Assembly (NCBI RefSeq): GCF_014845095.1 | Contig: NZ_NKUG01000014.1 | Span: 1-51,525 of the forward strand | From: Methylobacterium bullatum | Lineage (GTDB): Bacteria; Pseudomonadota; Alphaproteobacteria; Rhizobiales; Beijerinckiaceae | DNA length: 51,525 nucleotides | Reading direction: 5' to 3' | Shown here: positions 7,494 to 16,338 of the stretch, in pieces | How the letters are laid out: every line of letters starts with the position of its first letter | Position numbering within the stretch: position 1 is the stretch's first letter | Notes under the pieces: model-generated | Databases searched by the model: none | What the model was told of the DNA's origin: nothing | What the model saw: the letters and a program-made list of their open reading frames with translations, nothing else | Made by a program: the position numbers and the translations under genes

Positions 7494-8555
7494 TCACCCG
7501 CATCCGTTTTCGCTCGCAGGTGCCTGCGGCGCCTCGCCCGTGTCGGTCCGCAGGATGAACTCGGCCCGCTCCCGCACCGAGGGCGAGTGGTCCCCGAGGA
7601 GCCGCGTGGCGTAGGTACGGGCCTCTGGACGCCCCTTCAGGCGATACATGGCACCCTCGAGGGCCACACGCCGCACGGCGGCGGAGCGATCGGCGATGCC
7701 CTGGGCGATCACGGCGTCGAGTCCGGGCTCCACCGTGAGGGGCCGCGCGTCGTAGACGAACACGAGACGGCGCCGGCCTATCGACTTGTCCACCCATTGC
7801 CAGTCGCGGCCCACCGGCCAGGAGGCCTTGCCCTCGACCAGCAGCGAGAGCGCCGCCGCGCGTGCGGCAGGCTGCACCGCCTCGGCGGCCACCCTCAGGA
7901 GGTACGGGTCGAGCGCGGGTGTTCGCGAGACGGCGCGCAGCACCCGCGCGACCGGTCCCGTCATCTGCCCGATCAACAGGTCCGCCAGACGCGCAGTGAC
8001 GTCCGGGCGGCCGAAGGCCTCGTCGAGAACCGCGCGCTCGCCGCTCCACCGGGACCAGCCGAGCCGTTGAAGGTGGAGGGCGGCCGCGCAGCGCGCCACC
8101 ACCTCGGGGGGCGTGCGCGGAAAGCAGCGCCGCGCGCAGGCCATGGCGGCCGCGCGCACCGGCGCGGACCAGTCGTTCAGCCGCCATGCCACCGCCGCGA
8201 ACAGGAACGGCGAGGGCAGGCCGTCGGAGAGGCGCGCCAGGGCGGACTCGCGCATGCGTCCGTCCCGGTGGAACAGAAACAGGAGGGCGAGGTCCGGTGA
8301 CCGGGCGAGCAGTTCCGAATCGGTGCGCGGCTTGCCGAACCACCGCCGGCGGGACGGGAGCGGCTCCCGGTGGAGCCCCGCCGCGTAGGCGATAGCCCCG
8401 TCGGCGGTGGTGATCCGCTCGGGTGGCACCTCGCCCAGGAGGTCGACGATCCGATCCAGGTCCGGGCCGGCCACCCCATGGTCCGCGCGTCGCTCCAGCC
8501 CCCTCGCCAGAGCGGCCTGGAGTTCGGGACTGAGCGGCGACGGCATCGGCCTCAT
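7494..8555 (-). CDS. HEAT-repeat-like helical protein, function unknown
   Basis: 353 residues from the ATG at 8555, which has a GGAGG element about 9 bases upstream; longer frames upstream lack this. The sequence is almost entirely short Ala/Leu/Arg-rich helices, including repeat-like units such as MRESALARLSDGLPSPF, RAAAMACARRCF, AARAAALSLLVEGK, RSAAVRRVALEGAMYRLKG and HSPSVRERAEFIL, a pattern of HEAT/alpha-solenoid repeats. No catalytic motif, signal peptide or membrane segment is seen. It probably is a protein-interaction scaffold. The 244-base gap to divergent thiE (8556-8799) shows no thi box. Confidence 0.7.
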   Translation of the reverse strand: MRPMPSPLSPELQAALARGLERRADHGVAGPDLDRIVDLLGEVPPERITTADGAIAYAAGLHREPLPSRRRWFGKPRTDSELLARSPDLALLFLFHRDGRMRESALARLSDGLPSPFLFAAVAWRLNDWSAPVRAAAMACARRCFPRTPPEVVARCAAALHLQRLGWSRWSGERAVLDEAFGRPDVTARLADLLIGQMTGPVARVLRAVSRTPALDPYLLRVAAEAVQPAARAAALSLLVEGKASWPVGRDWQWVDKSIGRRRLVFVYDARPLTVEPGLDAVIAQGIADRSAAVRRVALEGAMYRLKGRPEARTYATRLLGDHSPSVRERAEFILRTDTGEAPQAPASENGCG

Positions 8556-8799
8556 GGGGATCACGCTCCCTCCGCCCGTCGATCTCGAGGGCCGGTACCG
8601 TGCCTTGTATAGTTTCCACCGAAGCCCTGAAAAGGAATCCGGGATCGTCATGCCGCGTCGGGGCATCCGTCCGCGCGGGACGGAGGGCGGCCGACAGGAC
8701 CAATAGCGGCCTTCCCCCGATTCGGACGTTCGAAGCGGGTACCAAACGCCGGAGGTTTGCCACTAGGATGCCGCCGCTGCGGCTTACCGGAGGAACGAT

Positions 8800-9510
8800 G
8801 TGATCGGACGCGACACCGCCTTGGGCTCGACCGTGCCGGTCGACGTGAGGCTCTACGGCATTCTGGACGTGGGCGTCTGCGGCGATGACGGCGCCGATCT
8901 CGCCGAGATGGCGGCCGAGGCCGTCGCGGGCGGGTGCACCCTTCTTCAATACCGCGAAAAATCCATCGAGAACGCCCGCGAGGCGCTGGCGCGCATCCGC
9001 GCCATCCGCGCGGCCATCACGGGCACCGGCGTGCCGCTCCTCGTCAACGACCGCTGCGATCTCGCTCTGGCGGCCGAGGCCGAGGGCGTGCATCTCGGCC
9101 AGTCGGACCTGCACCCGGCGGAGGCGCGGCGCATTCTCGGCTCAAGCGCCATCATCGGCCTGACCCTGAAATCGGCGGCCCAGGCGGACGAGCTCTATCG
9201 CCTGCCCGTGGATTACGCCTGCATCGGCGGCGTCTTCGCCACCACCAGCAAGGACAATCCCGATCCGCCGGTCGGGCTCGACGGGTTCACGCGCATCGCC
9301 TTCCGGGCGCGCCTCGCCCGGGGCACCGGCTTTCCCGTGGGAGCCATCGCGGGCATCGACGGCAGCAACGCCGCGTCCATCATCGCAGCGGGCGCCGACG
9401 GCATCGCCCTGATCTCCGCGCTGTTTTCCACCGAGGAGGTGGAGGCCCGCGCCAGGGACCTGCGCTTCCGGGTGGATTCGGCCCTCGCGGCGAGGGGCGC
9501 GGGCCGTTAG
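8800..9510 (+). CDS. thiE: Thiamine phosphate synthase
   Basis: Couples hydroxymethylpyrimidine diphosphate and thiazole phosphate to thiamine phosphate. The product is a 236-residue TIM barrel. Recognisable are LLQYREKS (pyrophosphate-binding strand), PLLVNDRCDLALAAEAEGVHLGQ, IIGLTLKS, YACIGGVFATTSKDN and a C-terminal GAIAGIDGSNA and GADGIALISALF. The start is GTG with a GGAGG ribosome binding site 7 bases upstream. thiD follows after a 233-base repeat-containing gap, so the two may be co-transcribed. No TPP riboswitch was found upstream. Confidence 0.93.
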   Translation: MIGRDTALGSTVPVDVRLYGILDVGVCGDDGADLAEMAAEAVAGGCTLLQYREKSIENAREALARIRAIRAAITGTGVPLLVNDRCDLALAAEAEGVHLGQSDLHPAEARRILGSSAIIGLTLKSAAQADELYRLPVDYACIGGVFATTSKDNPDPPVGLDGFTRIAFRARLARGTGFPVGAIAGIDGSNAASIIAAGADGIALISALFSTEEVEARARDLRFRVDSALAARGAGR

Positions 9511-9604
9511 GCCCCGGCCTGAGCGGGTCGCCGGTGAAATTCTCTAAGTCCCTGTTCTAAAATCATTTTCAATCGGGCCGGATTCCCTCGTTCCGGTCGA
9601 TGGT

Positions 9605-9713
9605 CTAAGCAGGTTCGCATTGGCAAGCCAACGCTTTACCTCGCTTAGGCCTTTGAAGTGTCGCAGGTTCGAGGACGCAAAACCGGTGACCACTTTTGCT
9701 AAACCTGCTTAGG
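9605..9713. repeat. Dispersed palindromic repeat, copy 1 (between thiE and thiD)
   Basis: The core at 9677-9713 reads GCAAAACCGGTGACCACTTT followed by TGCTAAACCTGCTTAGG. Its reverse complement recurs at 37398-37453 after the MoxR gene with only a few differences. A further TAAGCAGGTT at 9605-9614 shows that copy 1 carries an extra flanking arm. Elements with an ACCGGT-type core and CACTTTTGC are, as I recall, scattered through intergenic regions of many Rhizobiales. Confidence 0.75.
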
Positions 9714-9743
9714 GTTGCTGCAACGCAAGGGACGAGACACGCC

Positions 9744-10550
9744 ATGACACCCATCGCCGTCACCATAGCGGGCTCCGATTCCAGCGGCGGCGCCGGTATC
9801 CAGGCCGATCTCAAGACCTTCGCGGCGCTCAAGGTCTACGGCGCCAGCATCATCACCGCGCTCACGGCGCAGAACACCCTGGGCGTCCAGGCCATCCACG
9901 ACGTGCCGGCCGATTTCATCGCGGCCCAGATCGACAGCGTGTTCTCCGATCTCGACGTCAAGGCGGTGAAGATCGGCATGCTGTCGAAGCCCGCGGTGAT
10001 CGAGGCCGTGGCCGCCGGGCTCGGCCGTCATGCCTCCCGCATCCCCATCGTCCTCGACCCGGTCATGGTGGCCACGAGCGGAGACCGCCTCATCTCCGAC
10101 GAGGCGGTGGAGGCCATGCGCCACCACCTCCTGCCCCTGGCCGATCTGGTGACGCCGAACCTCCCCGAGGCCGCCACCCTGATCGAGTCTCCCGTGGCCA
10201 AGAGCGAGAACGAGGCGGTGGTGCAGGGGCGCAAGCTCCTGGCCCTGGGCGCCCGCGCCGTCCTCATCAAGGGCGGCCATGCGGAGGGCACCGAGAGCGT
10301 CGATCACCTCATGAGCGCCGACGGGACGCTGCGGCGCTTCGCGTCGGCGCGCGTCGACACCCGCAACACGCACGGCACCGGCTGCACCCTGTCCTCGGCC
10401 GTGGCGGCGGGCCTCGCCCGCGGCCTGCCCCTGACGGAGGCCGTCGCCCAGGCCAAACGCTACGTCACCGCCGCCATCGCCGCATCCGGCTCCGTGAACG
10501 TGGGACGAGGACACGGACCGGTCCATCATTTCCACGCCCTTTGGCACTGA
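9744..10550 (+). CDS. thiD: Hydroxymethylpyrimidine / phosphomethylpyrimidine kinase
   Basis: Phosphorylates HMP and HMP-P to the diphosphate used by ThiE. The product is 268 residues from the ATG at 9744. Ribokinase-fold motifs are clear: [17 protein letters not shown] at the N-terminus, [28 protein letters not shown] and the C-terminal [14 protein letters not shown] with the catalytic Asp/Gly-rich anion hole region. A longer frame starting at 9696 lies within the repeat and is not a credible start. Confidence 0.95.
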   Translation: MTPIAVTIAGSDSSGGAGIQADLKTFAALKVYGASIITALTAQNTLGVQAIHDVPADFIAAQIDSVFSDLDVKAVKIGMLSKPAVIEAVAAGLGRHASRIPIVLDPVMVATSGDRLISDEAVEAMRHHLLPLADLVTPNLPEAATLIESPVAKSENEAVVQGRKLLALGARAVLIKGGHAEGTESVDHLMSADGTLRRFASARVDTRNTHGTGCTLSSAVAAGLARGLPLTEAVAQAKRYVTAAIAASGSVNVGRGHGPVHHFHALWH

Positions 10551-10656
10551 GACGACGGAGAAGTTGGCCTCCTTCGCCTTGCATCGGATGCCTGATTGCG
10601 TTTGAAGTACCGCACGATCGTTCGATGTACGGAACGGCGCGATAGGTTCTGGGACA

Positions 10657-11286
10657 ATGCAAGATCAGGCGACGACGCCCGAGCGGGGGCGGCAGCGGGA
10701 CATCCTGAACGGGGCACAGGTTCTCTCGGGCCAGCTCGGCAAGACCATCCAGAGGCTGCGCAAGGCCTACAATCTCTCGCTCTCCGAACTCGCCGAGCAG
10801 TCCGGTGTCGCGAAATCGATCATCAGCCAGATCGAGCGCAACGAGACCAACCCGACCCTGGCGACGATCTGGCGCCTGAGCCAGGCCCTCGACGTCTCCA
10901 TCGAGCGGGTGCTGGCCACCAGCGACGAAGAGCCCTTCATCGAGAAGACCTCCCGCGCCGACACGCCGATCCTGCTCTCCGACGACGGCAAGATACGCCT
11001 TGCCATCGTCGGCTGGATCAAGACGGTGGAATGGCTGCAATGGTACGAGGTCACGGCCGATCCCGGCGGCGTGCTCGATTCCGATCCGCACCAGCGCGGC
11101 TCGGTGGAATCCCTCACCGTCACCGAGGGCGCCCTCGAAGTCGAGGTGGCCGGCACGTTCCAGCGCGCGCGGGTGGGCGAGACGCTGCGCTACCGCTGCG
11201 ACAGGCCGCACACCGTGCGCTGCGTCGGCACCGAGCCGGCCAAGGCGATCATGGTGGTGATCATGAAGGCCGCCGTGATGGAGTAG
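10657..11286 (+). CDS. XRE-family regulator with C-terminal cupin domain
   Basis: 209 residues. An N-terminal HTH_3 domain (about 30-85: LGKTIQRLRKAYNLSLSELA, then SGVAKSIISQIERNETNPTL) is followed by a cupin_2 beta-barrel (about 130-205). This layout is shared with regulators of amino acid, polyamine or sugar metabolism that sense a ligand in the cupin. The region just upstream (10605-10640) has a partly symmetric stretch around ACGATCGT that could be an autoregulatory site, but it is imperfect. No neighbouring gene indicates its target. Confidence 0.88.
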   Translation: MQDQATTPERGRQRDILNGAQVLSGQLGKTIQRLRKAYNLSLSELAEQSGVAKSIISQIERNETNPTLATIWRLSQALDVSIERVLATSDEEPFIEKTSRADTPILLSDDGKIRLAIVGWIKTVEWLQWYEVTADPGGVLDSDPHQRGSVESLTVTEGALEVEVAGTFQRARVGETLRYRCDRPHTVRCVGTEPAKAIMVVIMKAAVME

Positions 11287-11354
11287 GCTAAATAATCCGA
11301 CTGATATTGGATGCCTGAGAGGATACCAAAACTGAGATTATCCAATCTATGACT

Positions 11355-11372
11355 GATCACGGAAACGTGATC
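11355..11372. terminator. GAAA-tetraloop hairpin after the XRE-cupin gene
   Basis: Perfect 7-bp stem GATCACG / CGTGATC closed by a GAAA loop, in an AT-richer stretch (11287-11455) between the XRE-cupin gene and the RTX gene. There is no T-run after it on either strand, so it may be a weak terminator, an RNA stability element in the RTX leader or a protein site. Confidence 0.4.
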
Positions 11373-11455
11373 GCAATTGGGTAGTAGTCTAAGTCGAGTC
11401 GTATTGACGAAATTGCCGATTGAATATTCAACGATGGTAGTTCAGCTGCCAATCG

Positions 11456-13402
11456 ATGGATCGTGCCATGCCTGTTCGCAAATGGGGCGGGGAGACGCTG
11501 GTCAATACCAGGACTGCGGGTGACCAGACATCGGCGGTCGTCACGGTCTTGAACAACGGAAACGTCGTGGCCGTCTGGCAAGATGGCAGCGGTTCCACTG
11601 CGGTTCTACGCGGACAGACGTTCGACACGACGGGAGCGCGGATCGGCCGCGAGTTCCTGGTCGACGAGACGACGATCGGCGACACGCTGCCGAGCATCGC
11701 GCCGCTGGAGAATGGCGGCTTCATCGTCACCTACCAGCACTACGCCTCGCCCGAGAACCAGGATCTCTACGCTTCTGTCTTCGATGCGGCCGGTAAGTAT
11801 CAGAGCCGGATCGTCTCGACGTCCTTTGCCAATCAATATCAGCCCGATGTCGCCCAATTGAGAAACGGCTCGGAATCGATCCTGGTCTGGCAGGATCTCG
11901 AATCGACGAACGGGGACATCCGCGCCGCGACCTACAACGCGGACGGAACGCTCAAGCCCTCCTTCATCGTCAACAGCGTGGTCGACGGGGTGCAATCGCA
12001 CCCCGCCATCTCGGCCGGGCCACTGAGCATCCTTCCCGTGGCCGTCTGGCAGAGCGGAAACAGCATCAAGGGTTCGCTGCTTGGACCCGACGGAACCTAC
12101 GGGTCCGAATTCCAGGTCAACATCCCGACCGGCGACATCCCGATGGAGCCCGATGTCGCGTATATCGGTGCCGGTCGGTTCGTGGTGACGTGGACGTCGT
12201 TCAACCAGGGCAGCGGCGGCGGTATCCATGCGCGGCTCTACGGGGTCTATGGCGGCATCGCGCAGCCGATCGCCAGCGAGATCTTCGTGAACTCGACCAC
12301 CTTTGGCGGCGATCCTACCCTCACGCCGCTGCATAACGGTGGCTTCGTCGTATCCTGGTCGGAAACAAACTACTTCGGCGGCAGCGGACCCGACACATCC
12401 GGCTCGTCGATCCATCTCCAGGCGTTCGACGGGTCCGGCGCGAAGATGGGCGGCGAGGCCATCGTCAACACGACGACGTCGAACTCGCAGTTCGACCCCT
12501 CCGTCACCGCGCTTCGTGACGGTCGCGTCATGGTGACCTGGACAGATTACAGCGGGGCCGGAGGCGATGCGTCGGGCTCCTCCATCAAGATGCAGATCAT
12601 CGATCCGCGCGACGGCCTCGTGTACGGCGCCGGCGGCGACGACCTCCTCTACGGGCACGATTTCGTCAATGACGAAATCAATGGCGGCGACGGGGCCGAC
12701 AGGCTTTACGGCCTCAACGGTGCGGATGCCCTGTATGGCGGAGAAGGCGACGACCTCCTCGATGGAGGAGCAGGCGCGGATACGATGGTCGGCGGTAGCG
12801 GGAACGACCGCTACTACGTGGATTCGCGGGACGACCGTATCGTCGAGTTGAAGGAAACGGGAAAGGACGTCGTCGTCTCTTCCGTGAGTTATTCGCTGGC
12901 GGGAACCTACGCGGAAACGATCCTTCTGACAGGCACGGGCGCGATCTCGGCCACAGGCAACGAATCGTCCAACAAGATCGTCGGCAATGCTGCGGCCAAC
13001 ACGCTCTCGGGCGGGGCGGGCACCGATACGATCGAGGGCGGTCTCGGCAAAGACTCGCTCTTTGGGGGCATGGGCAACGACAGCTTCGTGTTCGACACCA
13101 AGCTCGGCGCCACGAATGTCGACACGATCAACGATTTCGCCAATGCTCCGGGCAACAACGATACGATCAAGCTCGACAATGCGATCTTCACGGCCCTGGT
13201 GAAGACCGGTGTTCTCTCCGCTGGACTGTTCGCGGCGAATACCACGGGGACGGCCACGCAGAGCGACGACCGGATCGTCTACGAAACCGATACGGGCCGG
13301 CTTCTCTACGATCCCGACGGGGTCAACGGCGCTGCGGCCGTCCTGTTCGCCGTCGTGAAGGACCATCCGGCCCTGACCGCTCAGGACTTCCTGATCGTAT
13401 GA
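11456..13402 (+). CDS. RTX-type calcium-binding secreted protein with N-terminal repeat domain
   Basis: 648 residues (or 644 from the ATG at 11468). The N-terminal about 385 residues hold some seven units with a shared pattern of Pro-x-Val/Ile, Leu-x-x-Gly-x and then FVV or VAV followed by W, for example GGFVVSWSET and GRVMVTWTDY. This suggests a seven-bladed beta-propeller. From about residue 390 come RTX nonapeptides (GAGGDDLLYG, GGEGDDLLDGGAGADTMVGG, GGMGNDSFVFD) that bind calcium. The last about 80 residues (DTINDF to QDFLIV) resemble the uncleaved C-terminal signal of type I secretion substrates. No N-terminal signal peptide is present, which agrees. No secretion ABC genes lie nearby. 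Confidence 0.85.
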   Translation: MDRAMPVRKWGGETLVNTRTAGDQTSAVVTVLNNGNVVAVWQDGSGSTAVLRGQTFDTTGARIGREFLVDETTIGDTLPSIAPLENGGFIVTYQHYASPENQDLYASVFDAAGKYQSRIVSTSFANQYQPDVAQLRNGSESILVWQDLESTNGDIRAATYNADGTLKPSFIVNSVVDGVQSHPAISAGPLSILPVAVWQSGNSIKGSLLGPDGTYGSEFQVNIPTGDIPMEPDVAYIGAGRFVVTWTSFNQGSGGGIHARLYGVYGGIAQPIASEIFVNSTTFGGDPTLTPLHNGGFVVSWSETNYFGGSGPDTSGSSIHLQAFDGSGAKMGGEAIVNTTTSNSQFDPSVTALRDGRVMVTWTDYSGAGGDASGSSIKMQIIDPRDGLVYGAGGDDLLYGHDFVNDEINGGDGADRLYGLNGADALYGGEGDDLLDGGAGADTMVGGSGNDRYYVDSRDDRIVELKETGKDVVVSSVSYSLAGTYAETILLTGTGAISATGNESSNKIVGNAAANTLSGGAGTDTIEGGLGKDSLFGGMGNDSFVFDTKLGATNVDTINDFANAPGNNDTIKLDNAIFTALVKTGVLSAGLFAANTTGTATQSDDRIVYETDTGRLLYDPDGVNGAAAVLFAVVKDHPALTAQDFLIV

Positions 13403-13426
13403 GGTTTACCGATCGCCCGACCGGGC

Positions 13427-14005
13427 TCAATGCCCGGAATTCACCCAGCGGACCATGTCGGCGAGCACGATGCTGAGCGCAGCGTCGAGACCGACCGCGG
13501 CGCTGCCCGCCTCGATCTTGGCCACGGGCACCCGCGCGGTGAAGATGCGGGCGGCGACCACCTTGCCGGTGCCGTCGGCGATGAGCTTGGCCGAGACGTC
13601 CACCACCGCTTCGCCCGAATTCGAGGCGATGTCGAAGGCGCGGATCTCGCTGATCAGCGCGTAATCGGCGACGATCTTGTCGCCCGGACGGCTCACGGAT
13701 TTCAGGCGCCCGGAATTCTCGAGGCTCTGGATCAGCCGCGTCTGGACGAGGCGCGGCAGGCGGTCGGCCCATTGGCCGCCGCCGAGGAACGACAGGGCGC
13801 CGCCGGCCTGACGCACGATGATGCGATCCTGCTCGAAGGGCTGGAGGCCCACCGGCTCGGCCACCGAGATCGACCGTGCCGCCACGCTCGGCCGGCCGGA
13901 ACTCGGCAGGGCGGCGAGGTCGAAGGTCATGGGCGCGCCGCCGCCGCAACCGCCGAGCAGGGCGGAGAGGCAGGCGAGCGCCAGGGCATGCGAGCGAAAC
14001 GTCAT
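13427..14005 (-). CDS. ABC-type transport auxiliary lipoprotein (PqiC/MlaB-neighbour type)
   Basis: 192 residues from the ATG at 14005; a longer frame to 14092 has no lipoprotein signal at its start. A lipobox LSALLGGC near residue 20 predicts lipid attachment. The rest resembles the DUF330/ABC auxiliary lipoprotein family (SVAEPVGLQPFEQDRIIVR, GGQWADRLPRLVQTRLIQSLENS). It is the last gene of an Mla-like operon and probably helps phospholipid passage in the periplasm. It is separated by 109 bases from the MCE gene. Confidence 0.85.
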   Translation of the reverse strand: MTFRSHALALACLSALLGGCGGGAPMTFDLAALPSSGRPSVAARSISVAEPVGLQPFEQDRIIVRQAGGALSFLGGGQWADRLPRLVQTRLIQSLENSGRLKSVSRPGDKIVADYALISEIRAFDIASNSGEAVVDVSAKLIADGTGKVVAARIFTARVPVAKIEAGSAAVGLDAALSIVLADMVRWVNSGH

Positions 14006-14114
14006 CCGAAGAGCCTGGAAACCTGTGCAGCGCGGACGAGCGCGCAACCATAAACTACGCCATAGCGGTTTCCGTGCCGTGACGCCGGACACATGCGGCT
14101 AGGCTTTGCCGGGT

Positions 14115-15197
14115 TCAGCGGCCACCGTTGTATTCCGGCAACGATGGCTTGCCGCCGAAGATGACCTGGGACGGGTCGCGCTCCAGGCTCTTCACCGTCC
14201 GGTTGAGGGTGTTGAGGGTGCGCTGGCCGTCCGACGACAGGGCTTCGACTTCGCGCCGTCCGGTCCCGCTGAGCTTGCTGAAGCTCGACGCGATGGTGGA
14301 GGTGCGCTTGTCGAGGTTCTCGGAGAGGGTGCGGAAGGCCTTGCCGGCGTCGCGCACGGAGATCGCCGCGTCGCGCACTTCGGCGAAGGTGCTGCTGCCG
14401 GTCTGGCCCGAGGCGGAGCCGAGGAAGCTCTCGGCCCCCTTCAGCACGTTGTCCACCCGGTCGGCCGAGGCGTTGAGCTTGGCCGCCAGCGAGCGCGCAT
14501 CCTTGACCGCGCCCTCGATGTCCGGGCTGGCCGTGCTGAGCGCCGCCGAGAAGCGCTCGGCATTGTCGATGACGCGGTTGAGCTTCTGCCCGTCGATGGC
14601 CTTCACCAGCGAACTCACGGCGGGGCCCGCATCGCTGAGGGTCTTGGAGAACGATTCCACATTGGCGAGGGTGCGGGTGATGGCGCCTTCGTTGCCGGCC
14701 ACCAGCTTGTCGAGGCGCTGGAGCATGTCGTCGGCGCGCTGTGCGATCTGCTTGGCCGCCGTCATCATGTCCTGGATGTCGGAACTGTCGGCGAAGATGG
14801 TGGGTGTCTGATCGCCCGAGCCCGGCGTCAGCGCCGGGGCATCCGCGTTGCCGCCCGAGAGCGAGATCGTCGACACGCCAGTGAGCATCGCCGAATCGAG
14901 GCGGGCGCGGGTGTCGGCGCGCAGGGGCGTGGTGCGGTCCACCTCCACCATGGCGACGACGCGGCGCGGGTCCTGCGGGAGAAGGCGCACGTCCATCACC
15001 TCGCCGACCTTGATGCCGTTGAAGGCCACGGTCGAGCCCTTGGCGAGGCCGCCGACGCTGCCGGAGAAGACGATGCGCACGCCCTGCCGTTCCTGGCTGC
15101 GCGATCCGCCCTGAAGCCAGAACACGAAGCCGAAGGCAGCCACGACGACCGCGAGAGTGAAGGCGCCCACGAGGGCGTAGTTCGCACGGGTCTCCAT
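14115..15197 (-). CDS. MCE-domain (MlaD-like) substrate-binding protein
   Basis: 360 residues from the ATG at 15197. One transmembrane helix (NYALVGAFTLAVVVAAFGFVF, about 6-26) precedes an MlaD domain (about 35-118, GVRIVFSGSVGGLAKGSTVAFNGIKVGEV). A long helical region of repeated Ala/Ser/Lys-rich heptads follows to residue about 345. It should form a ring or tube for lipids between inner-membrane permease and outer membrane. It works with the ATPase and permease encoded upstream, from which it is separated by an unusual 308-base gap. Confidence 0.92.
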   Translation of the reverse strand: METRANYALVGAFTLAVVVAAFGFVFWLQGGSRSQERQGVRIVFSGSVGGLAKGSTVAFNGIKVGEVMDVRLLPQDPRRVVAMVEVDRTTPLRADTRARLDSAMLTGVSTISLSGGNADAPALTPGSGDQTPTIFADSSDIQDMMTAAKQIAQRADDMLQRLDKLVAGNEGAITRTLANVESFSKTLSDAGPAVSSLVKAIDGQKLNRVIDNAERFSAALSTASPDIEGAVKDARSLAAKLNASADRVDNVLKGAESFLGSASGQTGSSTFAEVRDAAISVRDAGKAFRTLSENLDKRTSTIASSFSKLSGTGRREVEALSSDGQRTLNTLNRTVKSLERDPSQVIFGGKPSLPEYNGGR

Positions 15198-15505
15198 TGG
15201 ATCAGCGATACCTCGGCGTGGCGGGGCGAGTGCGGTGCGGGGACGCACGCGGTGCGCGAGCCCCGATCGATCGCTGGGCGATGTGGCGCACGGCTCCGCC
15301 CGGGCGCCGCGCGGATGGGATGGAAGGCATTCCGGCCGATCGGTTCAAAGGTCTTTCCGAAGGCTCGGATGTATCGGCGGGGAGCACGACGAGGCTCCCC
15401 TTCCATGAGGGGGGACCCGCGATGCCCTCGAATCGTGTCCGGACCCGGATCAGCATGACACAGGCTTCGGTCCGACCGACCGGCGCCCGCATCGTCACGA
15501 CGGCG
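15198..15505. other. 308-base gap inside the Mla-like operon
   Basis: No protein-like frame is visible. A short imperfect stem (CCCCT / AGGGG near 15397-15412) is the only structure noticed, without a T-run. It could hold an internal promoter or a processing site for the mlaD-lipoprotein part, but nothing decides this. Confidence 0.3.
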
Positions 15506-16324
15506 TCAGGCGGCTGCATGCCGGCCTCCCTGCGGGACGATGGCCCGCGCGCGCTTGCCGTGGAAGTAGGAGCGCAGCCAGGGGTGGTCGCTCGCCAGCA
15601 TGGCCTCGATGGGACCCTGCGCGATGATCTGCCCGTCGCCGAGCGCCGCGATGCGGTCGCAGGCGGTGTAGAGGCTGTCGAGGTCGTGGGTCACCATGAA
15701 GACGGTGAGGCCCAGCGTCTGCTTCAACGTGGCGACGAGTTCGTCGAACTCGCCCGCGCCGATGGGGTCGAGCCCCGAGGTCGGCTCGTCGAGGAACAGG
15801 ATTTCCGGGTCGAGGGCGAGGGAGCGGGCCAGGGCCGCGCGCTTGATCATGCCGCCGGAGAGTTCCGAGGGGAGCTTGTCGGCGGCATCGGGCTTCAGGC
15901 CCACCATCTCGATCTTGAGGCGGGCGAACTCGTCGAGCAGGCGCTCGGACAGGTTCAGGTGCTCGCGCATGGGCATCTGGATGTTCTGCTTGACCGTGAG
16001 CGCCGAGAACAGCGCACCCTGCTGGAACAGCACGCCCCAGCGCTGCTCGATCTGCCGACGGCGGGTCATCGTCATCCCGTCGACGTCCTCGCCGAACACC
16101 TCGATCGTGCCCGAGCGCTTCGGCACGAGGCCGAGGATGGTCCGTGTGAGGACCGACTTGCCCTGTCCGGACGGACCGACGAAGCCGAGGATCTCGCCGC
16201 GATAGATGTCGAGGTTGAGTCCCTTCATCACGATCTTGTCGCCGAAGCCGACCACGAGATCGCGGACGCCGATGATGACGTCGCGGGCCGGGGCGCTGTC
16301 GAACCGCGCAGGGGGGGAGGACAT
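15506..16324 (-). CDS. ABC transporter ATPase, MlaF-like
   Basis: 272 residues from ATG 16324; a GTG nine bases earlier is an alternative. Walker A GPSGQGKSV, Q-loop FQQGALFSALT, signature LSGGMIKR, Walker B ILFLDEP followed by TSGLDP, and the switch histidine in VTHDLDS are all present. The GQGKS variant of Walker A and the FSALTVKQNI segment match lipid-transport (MlaF/TtgA-type) ATPases. It starts 14 bases after the permease stop, so the two are surely co-translated. Confidence 0.93.
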   Translation of the reverse strand: MSSPPARFDSAPARDVIIGVRDLVVGFGDKIVMKGLNLDIYRGEILGFVGPSGQGKSVLTRTILGLVPKRSGTIEVFGEDVDGMTMTRRRQIEQRWGVLFQQGALFSALTVKQNIQMPMREHLNLSERLLDEFARLKIEMVGLKPDAADKLPSELSGGMIKRAALARSLALDPEILFLDEPTSGLDPIGAGEFDELVATLKQTLGLTVFMVTHDLDSLYTACDRIAALGDGQIIAQGPIEAMLASDHPWLRSYFHGKRARAIVPQGGRHAAA

Positions 16325-16338
16325 GTGATTCACGGGCG

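Noticed and set aside
8556..9743. TPP riboswitch for thiE or thiD
   Set aside because: I looked for the thi-box pattern (CTGAGA and ACCTGATCTGG-type segments) in both leaders and saw none.
11606..13366. 586-codon minus-strand frame opposite the RTX gene
   Set aside because: The plus strand has clear RTX nonapeptides; the antisense translation has no recognisable feature.
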